Positions 23,154 through 30,492 of a stretch of 39,690 nucleotides of DNA are shown piece after piece. The notes under the pieces are model-generated. The model was not told the DNA's origin. It made no database searches and saw only the letters and a list, made by a program, of their open reading frames with translations. Source of the stretch: CAZBWW01 sp964496005. Lineage in GTDB: Bacteria > Patescibacteriota > WWE3 > UBA101185 > UBA10185. The stretch spans positions 1 through 39,690 of the forward strand of contig CAZBWW010000008.1 of assembly GCA_964496005.1 (NCBI GenBank), written 5' to 3'. The translations under genes were made by a program, and so were the position numbers. Every line of letters begins with the position of its first letter. Position 1 is the first letter of the stretch.

Positions 23154-24220
23154 CTTACTCCTTTTTTCTCATTAATTACCTCAACCGTCGAAACTAAAAG
23201 CATATAAATAATTGGGCCATATAGTATGCCCATGACACCAAATGCCGCGGTACCACCAAATATTGTTAACAGCATTGCAATTTCGCTTAAATTTTTAGCA
23301 CTGCCTGACAATAATTTTGGCCGGAGTATGTTATCTATAGTACCCACCACTAACATCTGCCAAAAAAGCAAAATAAGCCCAGACACAACATCGCCACTTA
23401 GAATAAGCAAAATAGACGCAGGCACCATTACGATACTTGTACCGAACATGGGGATTGCGGAAAAAAACATTACCAAAAATGTTAACAGCATTGCATAAGG
23501 TACATCTAACAAGGAAAACATCAATCCTGCCAAAAAGCCTTGCACTAGTGCTATAACAACAATAGCTCTAAAAGAGCTCCGAATCAGTTCGTTTGTGCGC
23601 GTGACGTACATGTATGCTAAATCCATATCAATGGGTAAAAATTTTCTGACCGACCTTGGAGAATCAGACATACTCGGCAACATATATATCACTAGAAAAA
23701 ATAACAAAGTAACATTAACAAAAAACGCAGCTACTGATGCGCCAATTGAACCAACAGAATTAATTATAGATTCGCTAAACGTAGTAACTATTGTCGAAAT
23801 TAGCTGGTTAAGGTTAACCTGTAAGTTGGTTTCATCAGGAATAAAAGTATTAATACTGTTTTCAAGTTGAGTTAGGACAGTTCCAATTTTGCCTAACTCC
23901 AAATCATTTGCTGTTTCAGAAACCACCTCTGATAATTGACTAACCGATACTGTTATTAGAAAAATCAGTGGTATGAGCACAATAAAAATTGACGTTAGCA
24001 TGGTTAAAAATATACTTACGCCTTTGTTTAATTTCCGTCGGAAAAACTCAAAAACAGGCGAGAGGAGTAGACAGTAGATATAGGCAATTACTATTAACGC
24101 AAAATACGGTCCCAATAAATAAATAAACAAACCAAACAGTGCTAGGTATATGATATACAGAAATATTTTATTTGTTTTCAATCCCGTCAGTTGTTCGAGT
24201 TTTTCAGTATTTTCAGGCAT
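23150..24220 (-). CDS. AI-2E family transporter (PerM-like)
   Basis: A 356-residue polytopic membrane protein. Eight or so helices with the family layout are seen: two N-terminal hairpins (IIYLALFGLFIYLLGPYFAL), a long amphipathic extracytoplasmic region (about 90-160), then a second helical bundle with the loop VDNILRPKL-like segment GTIDNILRPKLLSG and a final GILYGPIIYMLLV. This matches UPF0118/AI-2E proteins, which export small molecules or ions. The start is the ATG at 24220 (MPENTEK), because TATAAT lies six bases upstream on the minus strand (24227-24232). Substrate is not predictable; AI-2 transport is only the historical name. Confidence 0.9.
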   Translation of the reverse strand: MPENTEKLEQLTGLKTNKIFLYIIYLALFGLFIYLLGPYFALIVIAYIYCLLLSPVFEFFRRKLNKGVSIFLTMLTSIFIVLIPLIFLITVSVSQLSEVVSETANDLELGKIGTVLTQLENSINTFIPDETNLQVNLNQLISTIVTTFSESIINSVGSIGASVAAFFVNVTLLFFLVIYMLPSMSDSPRSVRKFLPIDMDLAYMYVTRTNELIRSSFRAIVVIALVQGFLAGLMFSLLDVPYAMLLTFLVMFFSAIPMFGTSIVMVPASILLILSGDVVSGLILLFWQMLVVGTIDNILRPKLLSGSAKNLSEIAMLLTIFGGTAAFGVMGILYGPIIYMLLVSTVEVINEKKGVS

Positions 24221-24226
24221 GGGGGT

Positions 24227-24232
24227 ATTATA
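24227..24232 (-). promoter_or_regulatory. -10 element of the AI-2E family gene
   Basis: A perfect minus-strand TATAAT ends six bases before the ATG at 24220, with no Shine-Dalgarno site between. Confidence 0.55.
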
Positions 24233-24310
24233 CGATGTTTTTTGCAATTTTATTACTTAATATGATTGGATAGGTCTGATTGGCATGAATTTGAAAAGTA
24301 GCAAAACCGC

Positions 24311-24862
24311 TTATTTTGGGATTTTTGCACCTACAAGCGCAGCAAGTACGCCGCCTAGTGTAGACATTGCTAAGTCACCAATTGTGTCCGCATAAGATAA
24401 TTTTAAATTGGTGGCGATGCTTAAGCCGTCTGCAGATACAGCCCATTCACCGAGTTCCCATAATACGATGAGTAAAGTACCTGCGCCAACATCAAAAATG
24501 AAGCCTTGCATTTTTGAGGTATAATTTTTTGCGTTTAATAAATGAATAGCCAGTACAATGAAAAACCAATTTACGGCGTGAATTATGTCGTCGTAAAATC
24601 TGAATGAGTCAAAAAGACCTAAGAAATTGCCACCGAGGTCGAGTAACAGCGGTATTGCGAGGAAAAAATCAGCTAAATGCGGGTAAGGCTCCAATTTTTT
24701 GAGTTTTGCGATAAAGGGAATTAGTAAAATTATGCCTATGTAGAGTGGGGCGCGAAGCGGAATGCCTTTGCCGGCAAGGATTGGTATGTCAAAGATTGAG
24801 GCTATTGCAAATAGTGTAATTAGTGTAGTTTTTGCGGATATGTTGAGGGTTTTTGCGAGCAT
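24311..24862 (-). CDS. YjdF-like (DUF2238) membrane protein
   Basis: A 183-residue membrane protein with about five helices. Three polar motifs of the YjdF family lie in or near membrane segments: YDDIIHAVNWF (about 90), LWELGEW (about 136) and DTIGDLAMSTLGG (about 161). The regular His, Glu and Asp residues suggest a metal or substrate site in the membrane. The function of the family is unknown. A minus-strand TATAAT (24876-24871) lies eight bases before the ATG, again with no Shine-Dalgarno. It is followed downstream by the AI-2E family gene on the same strand. Confidence 0.75.
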   Translation of the reverse strand: MLAKTLNISAKTTLITLFAIASIFDIPILAGKGIPLRAPLYIGIILLIPFIAKLKKLEPYPHLADFFLAIPLLLDLGGNFLGLFDSFRFYDDIIHAVNWFFIVLAIHLLNAKNYTSKMQGFIFDVGAGTLLIVLWELGEWAVSADGLSIATNLKLSYADTIGDLAMSTLGGVLAALVGAKIPK

Positions 24863-24894
24863 GTGGGTTAATTATACATAGTAAGCTGCTTTTC

Positions 24895-24912
24895 TGGTGA
24901 CCCCACGGGGAA
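24895..24912 (-). repeat. Direct repeat, copy 2: orphan tRNA-Glu 3' end
   Basis: TGGTGACCCCACGGGGAA is identical to 25031-25048, the reverse complement of the tRNA-Glu 3' end (T stem, acceptor strand, CCA). The two copies are 136 bases apart. No tRNA body is attached to this copy. Confidence 0.85.
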
Positions 24913-25032
24913 GGCGGCCTTGCCTTCGCTTAGCGAGCGAACCGTTCGCATAGCTCACGGATCCTTCACTTCCCATAGCATCACATGAACAGAACCTCCA
25001 CCGCACTTTGTTTGGTGAAGAACCTGTTCATG
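24913..25032 (-). other. Hairpin-rich insert bounded by tRNA-Glu 3' ends
   Basis: The 118 bases between the repeats are GC-rich against an AT-rich background and hold no gene. They contain a 9-bp palindromic stem CATGAACAG/CTGTTCATG (24984-24992, 25024-25032) with an inner CACC/GGTG, plus a TTCGCT/AGCGAA hairpin near 24926. The large hairpin begins in the tRNA CCA. It resembles a tiny non-autonomous element or att remnant. Confidence 0.5.
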
Positions 25033-25105
25033 GTGACCCCACGGGGAATCGAACCCCGGTTACCAGGATGAAAACCTGGCGTCCTAACCGCTAGACGATG
25101 GGGCC
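25031..25105 (-). tRNA. tRNA-Glu (UUC)
   Basis: A 75-base minus-strand cloverleaf with encoded CCA. Acceptor GGCCCCA pairs with TGGGGTC (one G-U), the anticodon stem CCAGG/CCTGG holds the loop TTTTCAT (anticodon TTC), and the T arm is CGGGG/CCCCG. A minus-strand extended -10 (TGG-TAGAAT, 25142-25134) is 28 bases upstream. Its 3' end is duplicated at 24895. Confidence 0.97.
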
Positions 25106-25208
25106 ATAGAAGCTGAAGCTAATAAACCTCACTATTCTACCATTTAAACCATTTTTAAAAAACCTTGTAGTTAACTATAATCTGCTCTTTTTATAAAACG
25201 CAAATTTT

Positions 25209-25217
25209 TGGTAGAAT
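25209..25217 (+). promoter_or_regulatory. Extended -10 of the peptide-binding protein gene
   Basis: TGG-TAGAAT (hexamer 25212-25217) ends 11 bases before the ATG at 25229. It coincides with the first codons of a longer frame that begins with TTG, which argues for the ATG as the real start. Confidence 0.45.
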
Positions 25218-25228
25218 ACAAACCAAAT

Positions 25229-26692
25229 ATGTCTATTTTCCAACAAATACTGCTGTACATCACATCATTTATTCTGGCTTTTTTTCCATCTACAGGCTAT
25301 ACCGAAGGCGTTGTCGGCCAACCGCAGTCATTTTTGCCACATCAGGCTGTAAAGCAAAATGACAAAACCATTTCATCACTTATATATCGCGGGTTATTTA
25401 CTTATGATATTTATGGTAATTTGGTTCCCGACTTAGCAGAGAGTTGGCGAGTATCTAATGAAGACACTGTTTATACAATTAAACTTAAAGATAATCAGTA
25501 TTGGTCAGATGGGACAAAAATTACTTCAGATGATTTGTTGTACACTGCTTTTAAGGTACCGGATTTGCAGGGTGTAGCTACTGACAAAGTTGATGATCTA
25601 ACAGTTCGTTATACTTTACCTAATAAGTTTTCACCTTTTTTAAGTATGCTTACAGTGGGTGTGATGCAGGCAAATGCCGAGGAGGAGTCTAACCCATTGT
25701 TGCCGGTATCAAGCGGGCCATTTAGGATTTTAAATATTCAAAGAAGTGGCCCTATAGTTAAGGAAATCACGTTACTGTTTGACAGACCGGAATCTGCGGT
25801 TAACGCCCAAACCGGATCTCAAACCGGAAAAAAAATTGAAAAACTGCATTTTAGGTATTATGGTAACGAAGAAGAACTTGTTACGGCATCCAAATTAGGT
25901 GAAATACAGGGTTTTCTTGCCGAAAACAGTTACGATACTGAATTATCGAATTTTTATAATTATAAGTTTCCGCTTCAGGGTGTATATTTTGCGGTATATT
26001 TTAATTTAACAAATGAGAAGTTTACTGATTTAACAGTTAGGCAGAATATAGAGACAGTTACAAATATAGAAGAAATTGCTTTTAATCGTGGAATTACAGT
26101 TCAAGGCCCAATTAGTAGAAGCCCATATACTGACCAGACTATTAACTTTGACAGGTACGATTCGGATTACCGTGCAGATTTGGAGAACTTAGCAGTTACC
26201 ATTACTGTGCCTGATTTACCGGCGCATGTTGAAGAAGCCGAGTTAATTAAGAAAATGTGGGAGGATAAGCTAAATATGCAAGTTACCATATTTAAAGTCG
26301 ATCCGGATAAAATTGTTGAAGAGGTAATAATTCCGCGAAATTATGAAATTTTGCTGTACGGCCAGGAAATTAGCCGCGACCCCGATAGATATGTAAATTG
26401 GCATTCGGCGCAGAAAGAACACCCTGGGTTGAATTTAGCGATGTTTGAGCAAGTACGTGCTGATCGTGCGTTGGAGGAAGGAAGAGGTGAGACCGACAAT
26501 GATGAGCGGTTAGTTCATTACAGTGAATTTCAGAAAGTTGTAATGGACGAGGTGCCGGCAATTTTTCTGTTTCACCCATACAAAAATTTTTATGTTAGTA
26601 AGTTTATTGAGGGGATAGGTGAGAAGTACACTTTTTCGGAGGCGGATAGATTTTTGGATTTTGAGAATTGGACTATTGTTACAACTAATTAG
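25229..26692 (+). CDS. Extracellular peptide-binding protein (SBP family 5)
   Basis: A 487-residue solute-binding protein of the dipeptide/oligopeptide (DppA/OppA) type. The N-terminal helix (about 5-19) is a signal or anchor; there is no lipobox Cys, so it is tethered by the helix or released. The family landmarks are YRGLFTYDIYGNLVPDLAESW, YTIKLKDNQYWSDGTKITSDDLLYT and, near the end, VMDEVPAIFLFHPYKNFYV. It should deliver peptides to an ABC permease, but no permease or ATPase genes are beside it. The M20 and M29 peptidases in this window may handle what is imported. The start at 25229 is chosen because of the -10 position. Confidence 0.88.
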   Translation: MSIFQQILLYITSFILAFFPSTGYTEGVVGQPQSFLPHQAVKQNDKTISSLIYRGLFTYDIYGNLVPDLAESWRVSNEDTVYTIKLKDNQYWSDGTKITSDDLLYTAFKVPDLQGVATDKVDDLTVRYTLPNKFSPFLSMLTVGVMQANAEEESNPLLPVSSGPFRILNIQRSGPIVKEITLLFDRPESAVNAQTGSQTGKKIEKLHFRYYGNEEELVTASKLGEIQGFLAENSYDTELSNFYNYKFPLQGVYFAVYFNLTNEKFTDLTVRQNIETVTNIEEIAFNRGITVQGPISRSPYTDQTINFDRYDSDYRADLENLAVTITVPDLPAHVEEAELIKKMWEDKLNMQVTIFKVDPDKIVEEVIIPRNYEILLYGQEISRDPDRYVNWHSAQKEHPGLNLAMFEQVRADRALEEGRGETDNDERLVHYSEFQKVVMDEVPAIFLFHPYKNFYVSKFIEGIGEKYTFSEADRFLDFENWTIVTTN

Positions 26693-26738
26693 TGATTTTG
26701 GTGTAAAAAGAGTGGCTTTGCGGATAGTAAAATCACTA
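26690..26738. other. Inverted repeat over the end of the binding-protein gene
   Basis: TAGTGATTTT (26690-26699) and AAAATCACTA (26729-26738) are perfect 10-base inverted arms 29 bases apart. The left arm begins at the stop codon; the right arm lies in the spacer of the tRNA-His promoter. It could be a terminator arm pair or an operator. Confidence 0.4.
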
Positions 26739-26745
26739 GTATAAT
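26718..26745 (+). promoter_or_regulatory. tRNA-His promoter
   Basis: TTGCGG (26718-26723), 16-base spacer, TATAAT (26740-26745). The tRNA begins about 78 bases beyond the predicted start, so a 5' leader would be removed by RNase P. Confidence 0.5.
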
Positions 26746-26829
26746 TCCAATTGGTTATCACGCAGTTTTATGGAGTGTAAACAGCGTTTGTATATGCCGT
26801 TACGCGGCGAGTATTTTAATAGTAAGTAT

Positions 26830-26905
26830 GGTGGCTGTAGTTCAGCGGTAGAACGCCGCCCTGTGGAGGCGGATGTCACGGGTTCGATCCCCGTCAGCCA
26901 CCCCA
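26830..26905 (+). tRNA. tRNA-His (GUG)
   Basis: The acceptor GTGGCTG pairs with CAGCCAC, discriminator C73 is followed by encoded CCA, and a G at 26830 supplies the G-1 identity base opposite C73. The anticodon loop is CTGTGGA (anticodon GTG). The T arm is CGGG-type with TTCGATC. Its 3' end is not duplicated downstream, in contrast with tRNA-Lys and tRNA-Glu. Confidence 0.97.
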
Positions 26906-26935
26906 TATAAAGATACGTTGCTATGGCAGCAAAAC

Positions 26936-26963
26936 GTTCTTTACCTCACATTGAGGTTAGAAC
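26936..26963. terminator. Hairpin after tRNA-His
   Basis: GTTCT/AGAAC and ACCTCA/TGAGGT form a near-continuous 11-bp stem with a three-base loop; a T-rich stretch follows. It is a plausible terminator for the tRNA transcript. The remaining 26964-27091 holds nothing I can identify. Confidence 0.5.
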
Positions 26964-27091
26964 CTTTACTTCATTTTAAATCTTCCAACGCCTTTATGTT
27001 TTTATATAAATCAAATTAGTCCTAATTTCACGTTCAATAAATGTTTCCGATTGAATAGGGAATTCGAGAACAAAATATATCAAGCGCTTTT

Positions 27092-27793
27092 TCATTTAAT
27101 ATTATGCTCTTTAACTTCAATATAGGGGCAATTATATCTATCTTTCCATGGAAAGACACCATACTTAAAATGTGATTTCCATACTACATATGGAAATGAA
27201 ACCTCATCCCGACGGCTATACTTTATGATTTGATACCACCATAAATTGCATAAGTTCTTCACCCCGGTATCTTTGTTTCTTCTTAGAATAACGCTAAGGT
27301 TTACAAGACCGCTTTTATCTGGAAAGCCGTCTTGTATATAGGTCTCAAATTGTCCAAATAAGATACTCGGATCGTCTTTATTGTTATCTATGCAATACTC
27401 GACCTCTTCTTTAACAGAACTTCTGTTTGTGTTTTGAAAAGCAACAAACGATTCGTTTTCAAGCATATCGTTCATAAAAGCTTTCAGGTTTTCCATTTTT
27501 AATAATATTGATCCATCAATCCACATTGTTATTTCTGCATTTTTCAATTCGGGACATAAGTGTGGCAATACTTTGAATGTCTTAGCGATACGATTAGAGT
27601 CTACTTTGCCCAAAGAGTTAGTAAATTGTTGTTTTATATCTGCTGGTATAGATTTTATGTCCCAGATTTTACTATGAAGGGTTTCGTCATCAGTAAAACA
27701 GATATATGTAACTTCAGGATCTTTGTAAAGTGGTTCCAAAAACCTATCTTTGTTACCCGTAATAGCCGTATAGACTATGTATTTATTTTGCAT
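27092..27793 (-). CDS. Glycosyltransferase-like protein (DUF616/TOD1-like)
   Basis: A 233-residue protein with the layout of DUF616 (TOD1/MUCI70-like) proteins: YTAITGNKD at the start, YICFTDDETL, then RIAKTFKVLPHLCPE, ITMWIDGSILL (a DxD-like acidic site on a strand) and a C-terminal acceptor region with PWKDRYNCPYIE. The fold is likely GT-A-like, acting on the cytoplasmic face. The acceptor could be a surface polysaccharide. There is no signal peptide. A minus-strand TATAAT lies eight bases before the ATG (27807-27802). It is a single gene between tRNA-His and a divergent membrane protein gene. Family naming is from remembered motifs. Confidence 0.75.
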   Translation of the reverse strand: MQNKYIVYTAITGNKDRFLEPLYKDPEVTYICFTDDETLHSKIWDIKSIPADIKQQFTNSLGKVDSNRIAKTFKVLPHLCPELKNAEITMWIDGSILLKMENLKAFMNDMLENESFVAFQNTNRSSVKEEVEYCIDNNKDDPSILFGQFETYIQDGFPDKSGLVNLSVILRRNKDTGVKNLCNLWWYQIIKYSRRDEVSFPYVVWKSHFKYGVFPWKDRYNCPYIEVKEHNIK

Positions 27794-27923
27794 ATATGGG
27801 AATTATATCGTAATTGTTAAAACTCAGGGTACTTAAGAATGTAGTTAGTAATCTCTAGTAGGGCAGTTCTAAACTTACTTAAAAATCCACCCAAAATAGA
27901 CCATTTACAACCGATAATCATCT

Positions 27924-27932
27924 TGTTAACAT
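27924..27932 (+). promoter_or_regulatory. Extended -10 of the gene at 27939
   Basis: TGT-TAACAT ends six bases before a GTG start codon. It shows that the short spacing holds also for a non-ATG start. Confidence 0.5.
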
Positions 27933-27938
27933 TAACTT

Positions 27939-28715
27939 GTGAGTAAAAATAAACAACCTGCCTCATATACTTTTTACGTGGTACATCTTCCACTATTAGT
28001 TTTAATAGGTTTAGTTGCATTAGGTGCATATGTGAGCACTACTGTATCCGACACGGATGTTGACGTTTTAGGCAAGCAAACAAATGACGAAAATAATGAG
28101 AAAGGGGCGAACAACAAACCTGACGACACAAATGATAAAGGTTCAAAGAATGATAAGGATAACAATGGGAAAGGTGTAGGAAAACCGGTTGATATTTCAG
28201 CAAAAAGTCCAACAGCGAAACAGCTAAAAGAATCTTCGGATGTTGTTGTATCGGCGCTTGAGGTTGTTGCCCAGAGCGAGGAAGATGTAGGCGAGGTTGT
28301 AACTAGTGAGGAACTCTTAACAATCGCCGAAGAAGTCGAAGAGCAGACCGAAGAAACAGCAACCGCACTCACTGAGGTAGAAAAGCGACCGAAATGGCAA
28401 ACTTTGCTTATTGGAACAGATTATAAAAATCTAGGCCAGCTCAGAAGTTCACTCTCGCATAACACAAACAGCATAAGAAAAGTAGAAAAGGCTATGGAAA
28501 TGGTAGAAGATCCTGAGAGTCTTGCGTTACTTGAACAGCAGCTAACAACACTAAATCTTGAAAGGGATTTGATTAATTCCGTAATTGTGCAGCAGGAAAG
28601 TCAATTTAGCATTTTGGGATGGGTTTTCAGATTTCTATCCGGATACGATAATGCTTCGGAAGACGATGGCACTCCCGAAAGCACTGAGAGTTCAGAATCC
28701 ACACTTACGTTTTGA
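27939..28715 (+). CDS. Membrane-anchored protein with long polar linker, 258 residues
   Basis: Begins with GTG. One transmembrane helix (about 15-34) is followed by a 60-residue linker rich in Asn, Asp, Lys and Gly (about 45-100), which would be extended outside the cell. Then come helices with coiled-coil character (about 100-145 and 165-215) and an acidic tail. I recognise no domain. Such anchored helical proteins are common in Patescibacteria, and it may act as a surface spacer or a partner of wall enzymes. It converges with the pilin-like gene at 28723, seven bases beyond its stop. Confidence 0.75.
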   Translation: MSKNKQPASYTFYVVHLPLLVLIGLVALGAYVSTTVSDTDVDVLGKQTNDENNEKGANNKPDDTNDKGSKNDKDNNGKGVGKPVDISAKSPTAKQLKESSDVVVSALEVVAQSEEDVGEVVTSEELLTIAEEVEEQTEETATALTEVEKRPKWQTLLIGTDYKNLGQLRSSLSHNTNSIRKVEKAMEMVEDPESLALLEQQLTTLNLERDLINSVIVQQESQFSILGWVFRFLSGYDNASEDDGTPESTESSESTLTF

Positions 28716-28722
28716 TTTGTTT

Positions 28723-29049
28723 CTATGGTGAGTATATGCATTCATCCGGTTGTTTCTCATAATCAATACAAATTTTGTATTCTTTACTGTTTAATCTCTC
28801 GTATGTATACGGGTAGCTCCCGTCAGTCCTTTGAAATTCAAGTGATTCAATGAAGCTTGGCAGTAGTAATTGTACGGACTCAGGATACTCATCATTTTCT
28901 ACAATATATAATTCGAGCGAATTTCTAAGTCTGTTTATATAAGTAGTAATACGAGAGTCGTGAGATCGTCCTGGTTCGTTGGAAATTATATATAAATAAG
29001 TCATAATAATGACAAATAATAATGTAATTAGAACGATAATTTTTCTCAT
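28723..29049 (-). CDS. Small pseudopilin-like anchored protein, 108 residues
   Basis: The N-terminal helix (about 4-23) is followed by a short pseudopilin-like domain: ITTYINRLRNSLELYIVENDEYPESVQLL and then a strand with YKICIDY. This is the same order of elements as in the larger protein at 15043 (helix, then a YY/G-x-P segment, then a Y-x-x-C-x-D/F strand). It lacks a prepilin cleavage motif. It probably stays anchored in the membrane with its small domain outside. Homology to 15043 is inferred by eye. Confidence 0.7.
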   Translation of the reverse strand: MRKIIVLITLLFVIIMTYLYIISNEPGRSHDSRITTYINRLRNSLELYIVENDEYPESVQLLLPSFIESLEFQRTDGSYPYTYERLNSKEYKICIDYEKQPDECIYSP

Positions 29050-29180
29050 TACAAGTTTTGTTTCTGTAATTTTACTTAAAAAGAAGTTTGTTTACTGTTT
29101 ATAGCTTATCAAAGATTTTATGATATATAAAATGTTAGTACAATTTATGACATTTTTATGGAAAGTGCTATTATAATCAT

Positions 29181-29336
29181 ATGCAAACAGAATTTGAAGC
29201 AAAATATCCTAAAATTGATAAAGATGAAATTAGGTTAAAACTTAAAGACTTGGGTGCGGAATTGGTTTTTGCCGAACGAAAGTTTATGCGGATGACTTTT
29301 AATACGCCTGAGCGTCAACCTCGTCCGTTATCATAA
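29181..29336 (+). pseudogene. Truncated CYTH-domain protein (class IV adenylate cyclase-like)
   Basis: A 51-residue frame MQTEFEAKYP..., with the CYTH signature E4-x-E6-x-K8, which binds the triphosphate of the substrate. CYTH proteins are usually about 170-200 residues; this stops after RFAERKFMRMTFNTPE-like sequence, so only the first strands and helix remain. A TATAAT (29172-29177) sits just three bases before the ATG. Downstream sequence shows no continuation in another frame that I can identify, so a deletion is likelier than a simple frameshift. It may be expressed as a short peptide, but not as a working enzyme. Confidence 0.6.
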
Positions 29337-29422
29337 ATCGACAAAAACAGTTTTACACTATGGGGCATTTATGCTAAAGTGGTTGGCAGGAAAATCTGGG
29401 AGAAAATAAAAGGAGAAAAACT

Positions 29423-29653
29423 ATGAAATTATTTAGACTCGTATTTTCTGGTGCATTTCTTGCAAGTGTGTTGTTTCTTGTTGGGTATCTGTCAATAGAA
29501 AGTCTCCGACAGTTGCCTGCTATGTACCCGTGGCTGTGGCGACCGCCCGAGATTGTATATTTTGCTATCTTCGTGGTCGGTACCGGAGTCATATTAGGGG
29601 CATGGTATTCTCTGTACAAGTTGTTCTGGATCCCGATTCTTGTGCAAAAATAA
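29423..29653 (+). CDS. Small tryptophan-rich two-helix membrane protein, second
   Basis: A 76-residue protein with AAAGGAG eight bases before its ATG. Helices lie at about 5-24 and 46-65, separated by a loop with YPWLWRPPE. Its length and layout match the protein at 6563: helix, Trp/Pro-rich loop, helix, Shine-Dalgarno start. I cannot claim homology from so little sequence. It follows the truncated CYTH gene and converges with the TPR gene. The function is unknown. Confidence 0.65.
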   Translation: MKLFRLVFSGAFLASVLFLVGYLSIESLRQLPAMYPWLWRPPEIVYFAIFVVGTGVILGAWYSLYKLFWIPILVQK

Positions 29654-29718
29654 AAAGAATTCCCAGATTTTCCTTTCCCACCTGTTACTCAATCACGTTG
29701 CGTCTGCCCGCTCGTCTC

Positions 29719-30492
29719 CTATGACACATCCTCATCAAAAAATCGTTTCGTGCCTTTTTGTCTCAAATACAAAGGCGTGTATTCTTTACCGCCGGCCACC
29801 CGTTCCGCTTTATCCTTTTTTTCTCTCAACGTCCAATCCAAATGGGACTGGTAATACTCGCGTGTGGGATACCTCTGCAGCGCGTCTCTACACAATTTTT
29901 CAGCCTCGTCCAACTCACCGGTAATAATATATATCATCCCAACAGTATCCAACACCTGATGATTGTCGGGGTCTTCACTTAAGGCTTTTCTTGCCATTTC
30001 CAGCCCTGCATTTTTATCTTTGGTGCGGACCGAGGCTAGCGCTAATCGGCTTTTGTATTCTGCATTCGTAGGGTCCATCTTTACTGCAAGTTCTAATAAA
30101 TTTTTAGCTTTTTCAGGTTCCCAGTTAATTAAATAAATTTCAGCTAAATCCCGGTAATACCAACTTTTTTTGGGAGAAAGCTCAATTGCTTTTACAATAG
30201 CATCCCTAGCTTTTACATAGTCAGCTCCGCCCCGTGATAAATAATAAAAATACAAATAATAATATAATCTGTCATCGTCCGGCCAGTTTTTTAGTGCATC
30301 GGTTGTTGCTTCGTAAACTTTGTCATATTGAAACGAATTTATATATGCTGTAATAAGGACATAAGTTCCAAATTGGTTTTGCGGATCAAGTGCCAGCAGT
30401 TTTTGTGCTTTTTCAATAATTAAATCTGTTCTGTGGGTATCTTTAATAATTTGCAGTTCTTCTTCGGCAAGTTCAATTGGTGTTTTAGTCAT
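29719..30492 (-). CDS. TPR-repeat protein, partner of the AAA+ gene
   Basis: A 257-residue soluble protein built almost entirely of tetratricopeptide-like helical pairs. Repeats with the usual A-x-x-x-Y/F and P at the turn recur: AQKLLALDPQNQF (about 25-37), AIVKAIELSPKKS (about 98-110), LLELAVKMDPTNAE and AEKLCRDALQRYPTRE. The C-terminal 25 residues (GGKEYTPLYLRQKG) are not TPR and may bind a partner. The start overlaps the end of the upstream AAA+ gene by eight bases, so the proteins are made together. An adaptor that presents clients to the AAA+ ATPase is a sensible inference. Confidence 0.88.
   Translation of the reverse strand: MTKTPIELAEEELQIIKDTHRTDLIIEKAQKLLALDPQNQFGTYVLITAYINSFQYDKVYEATTDALKNWPDDDRLYYYLYFYYLSRGGADYVKARDAIVKAIELSPKKSWYYRDLAEIYLINWEPEKAKNLLELAVKMDPTNAEYKSRLALASVRTKDKNAGLEMARKALSEDPDNHQVLDTVGMIYIITGELDEAEKLCRDALQRYPTREYYQSHLDWTLREKKDKAERVAGGKEYTPLYLRQKGTKRFFDEDVS

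Noticed and set aside
20565..28715. UGA recoded as Gly or Trp, as in some Patescibacteria lineages
   Set aside because: UGA ends the thioredoxin-like gene (21068) and the gene at 27939 (28715) at sensible places, and no conserved protein needs UGA as sense.
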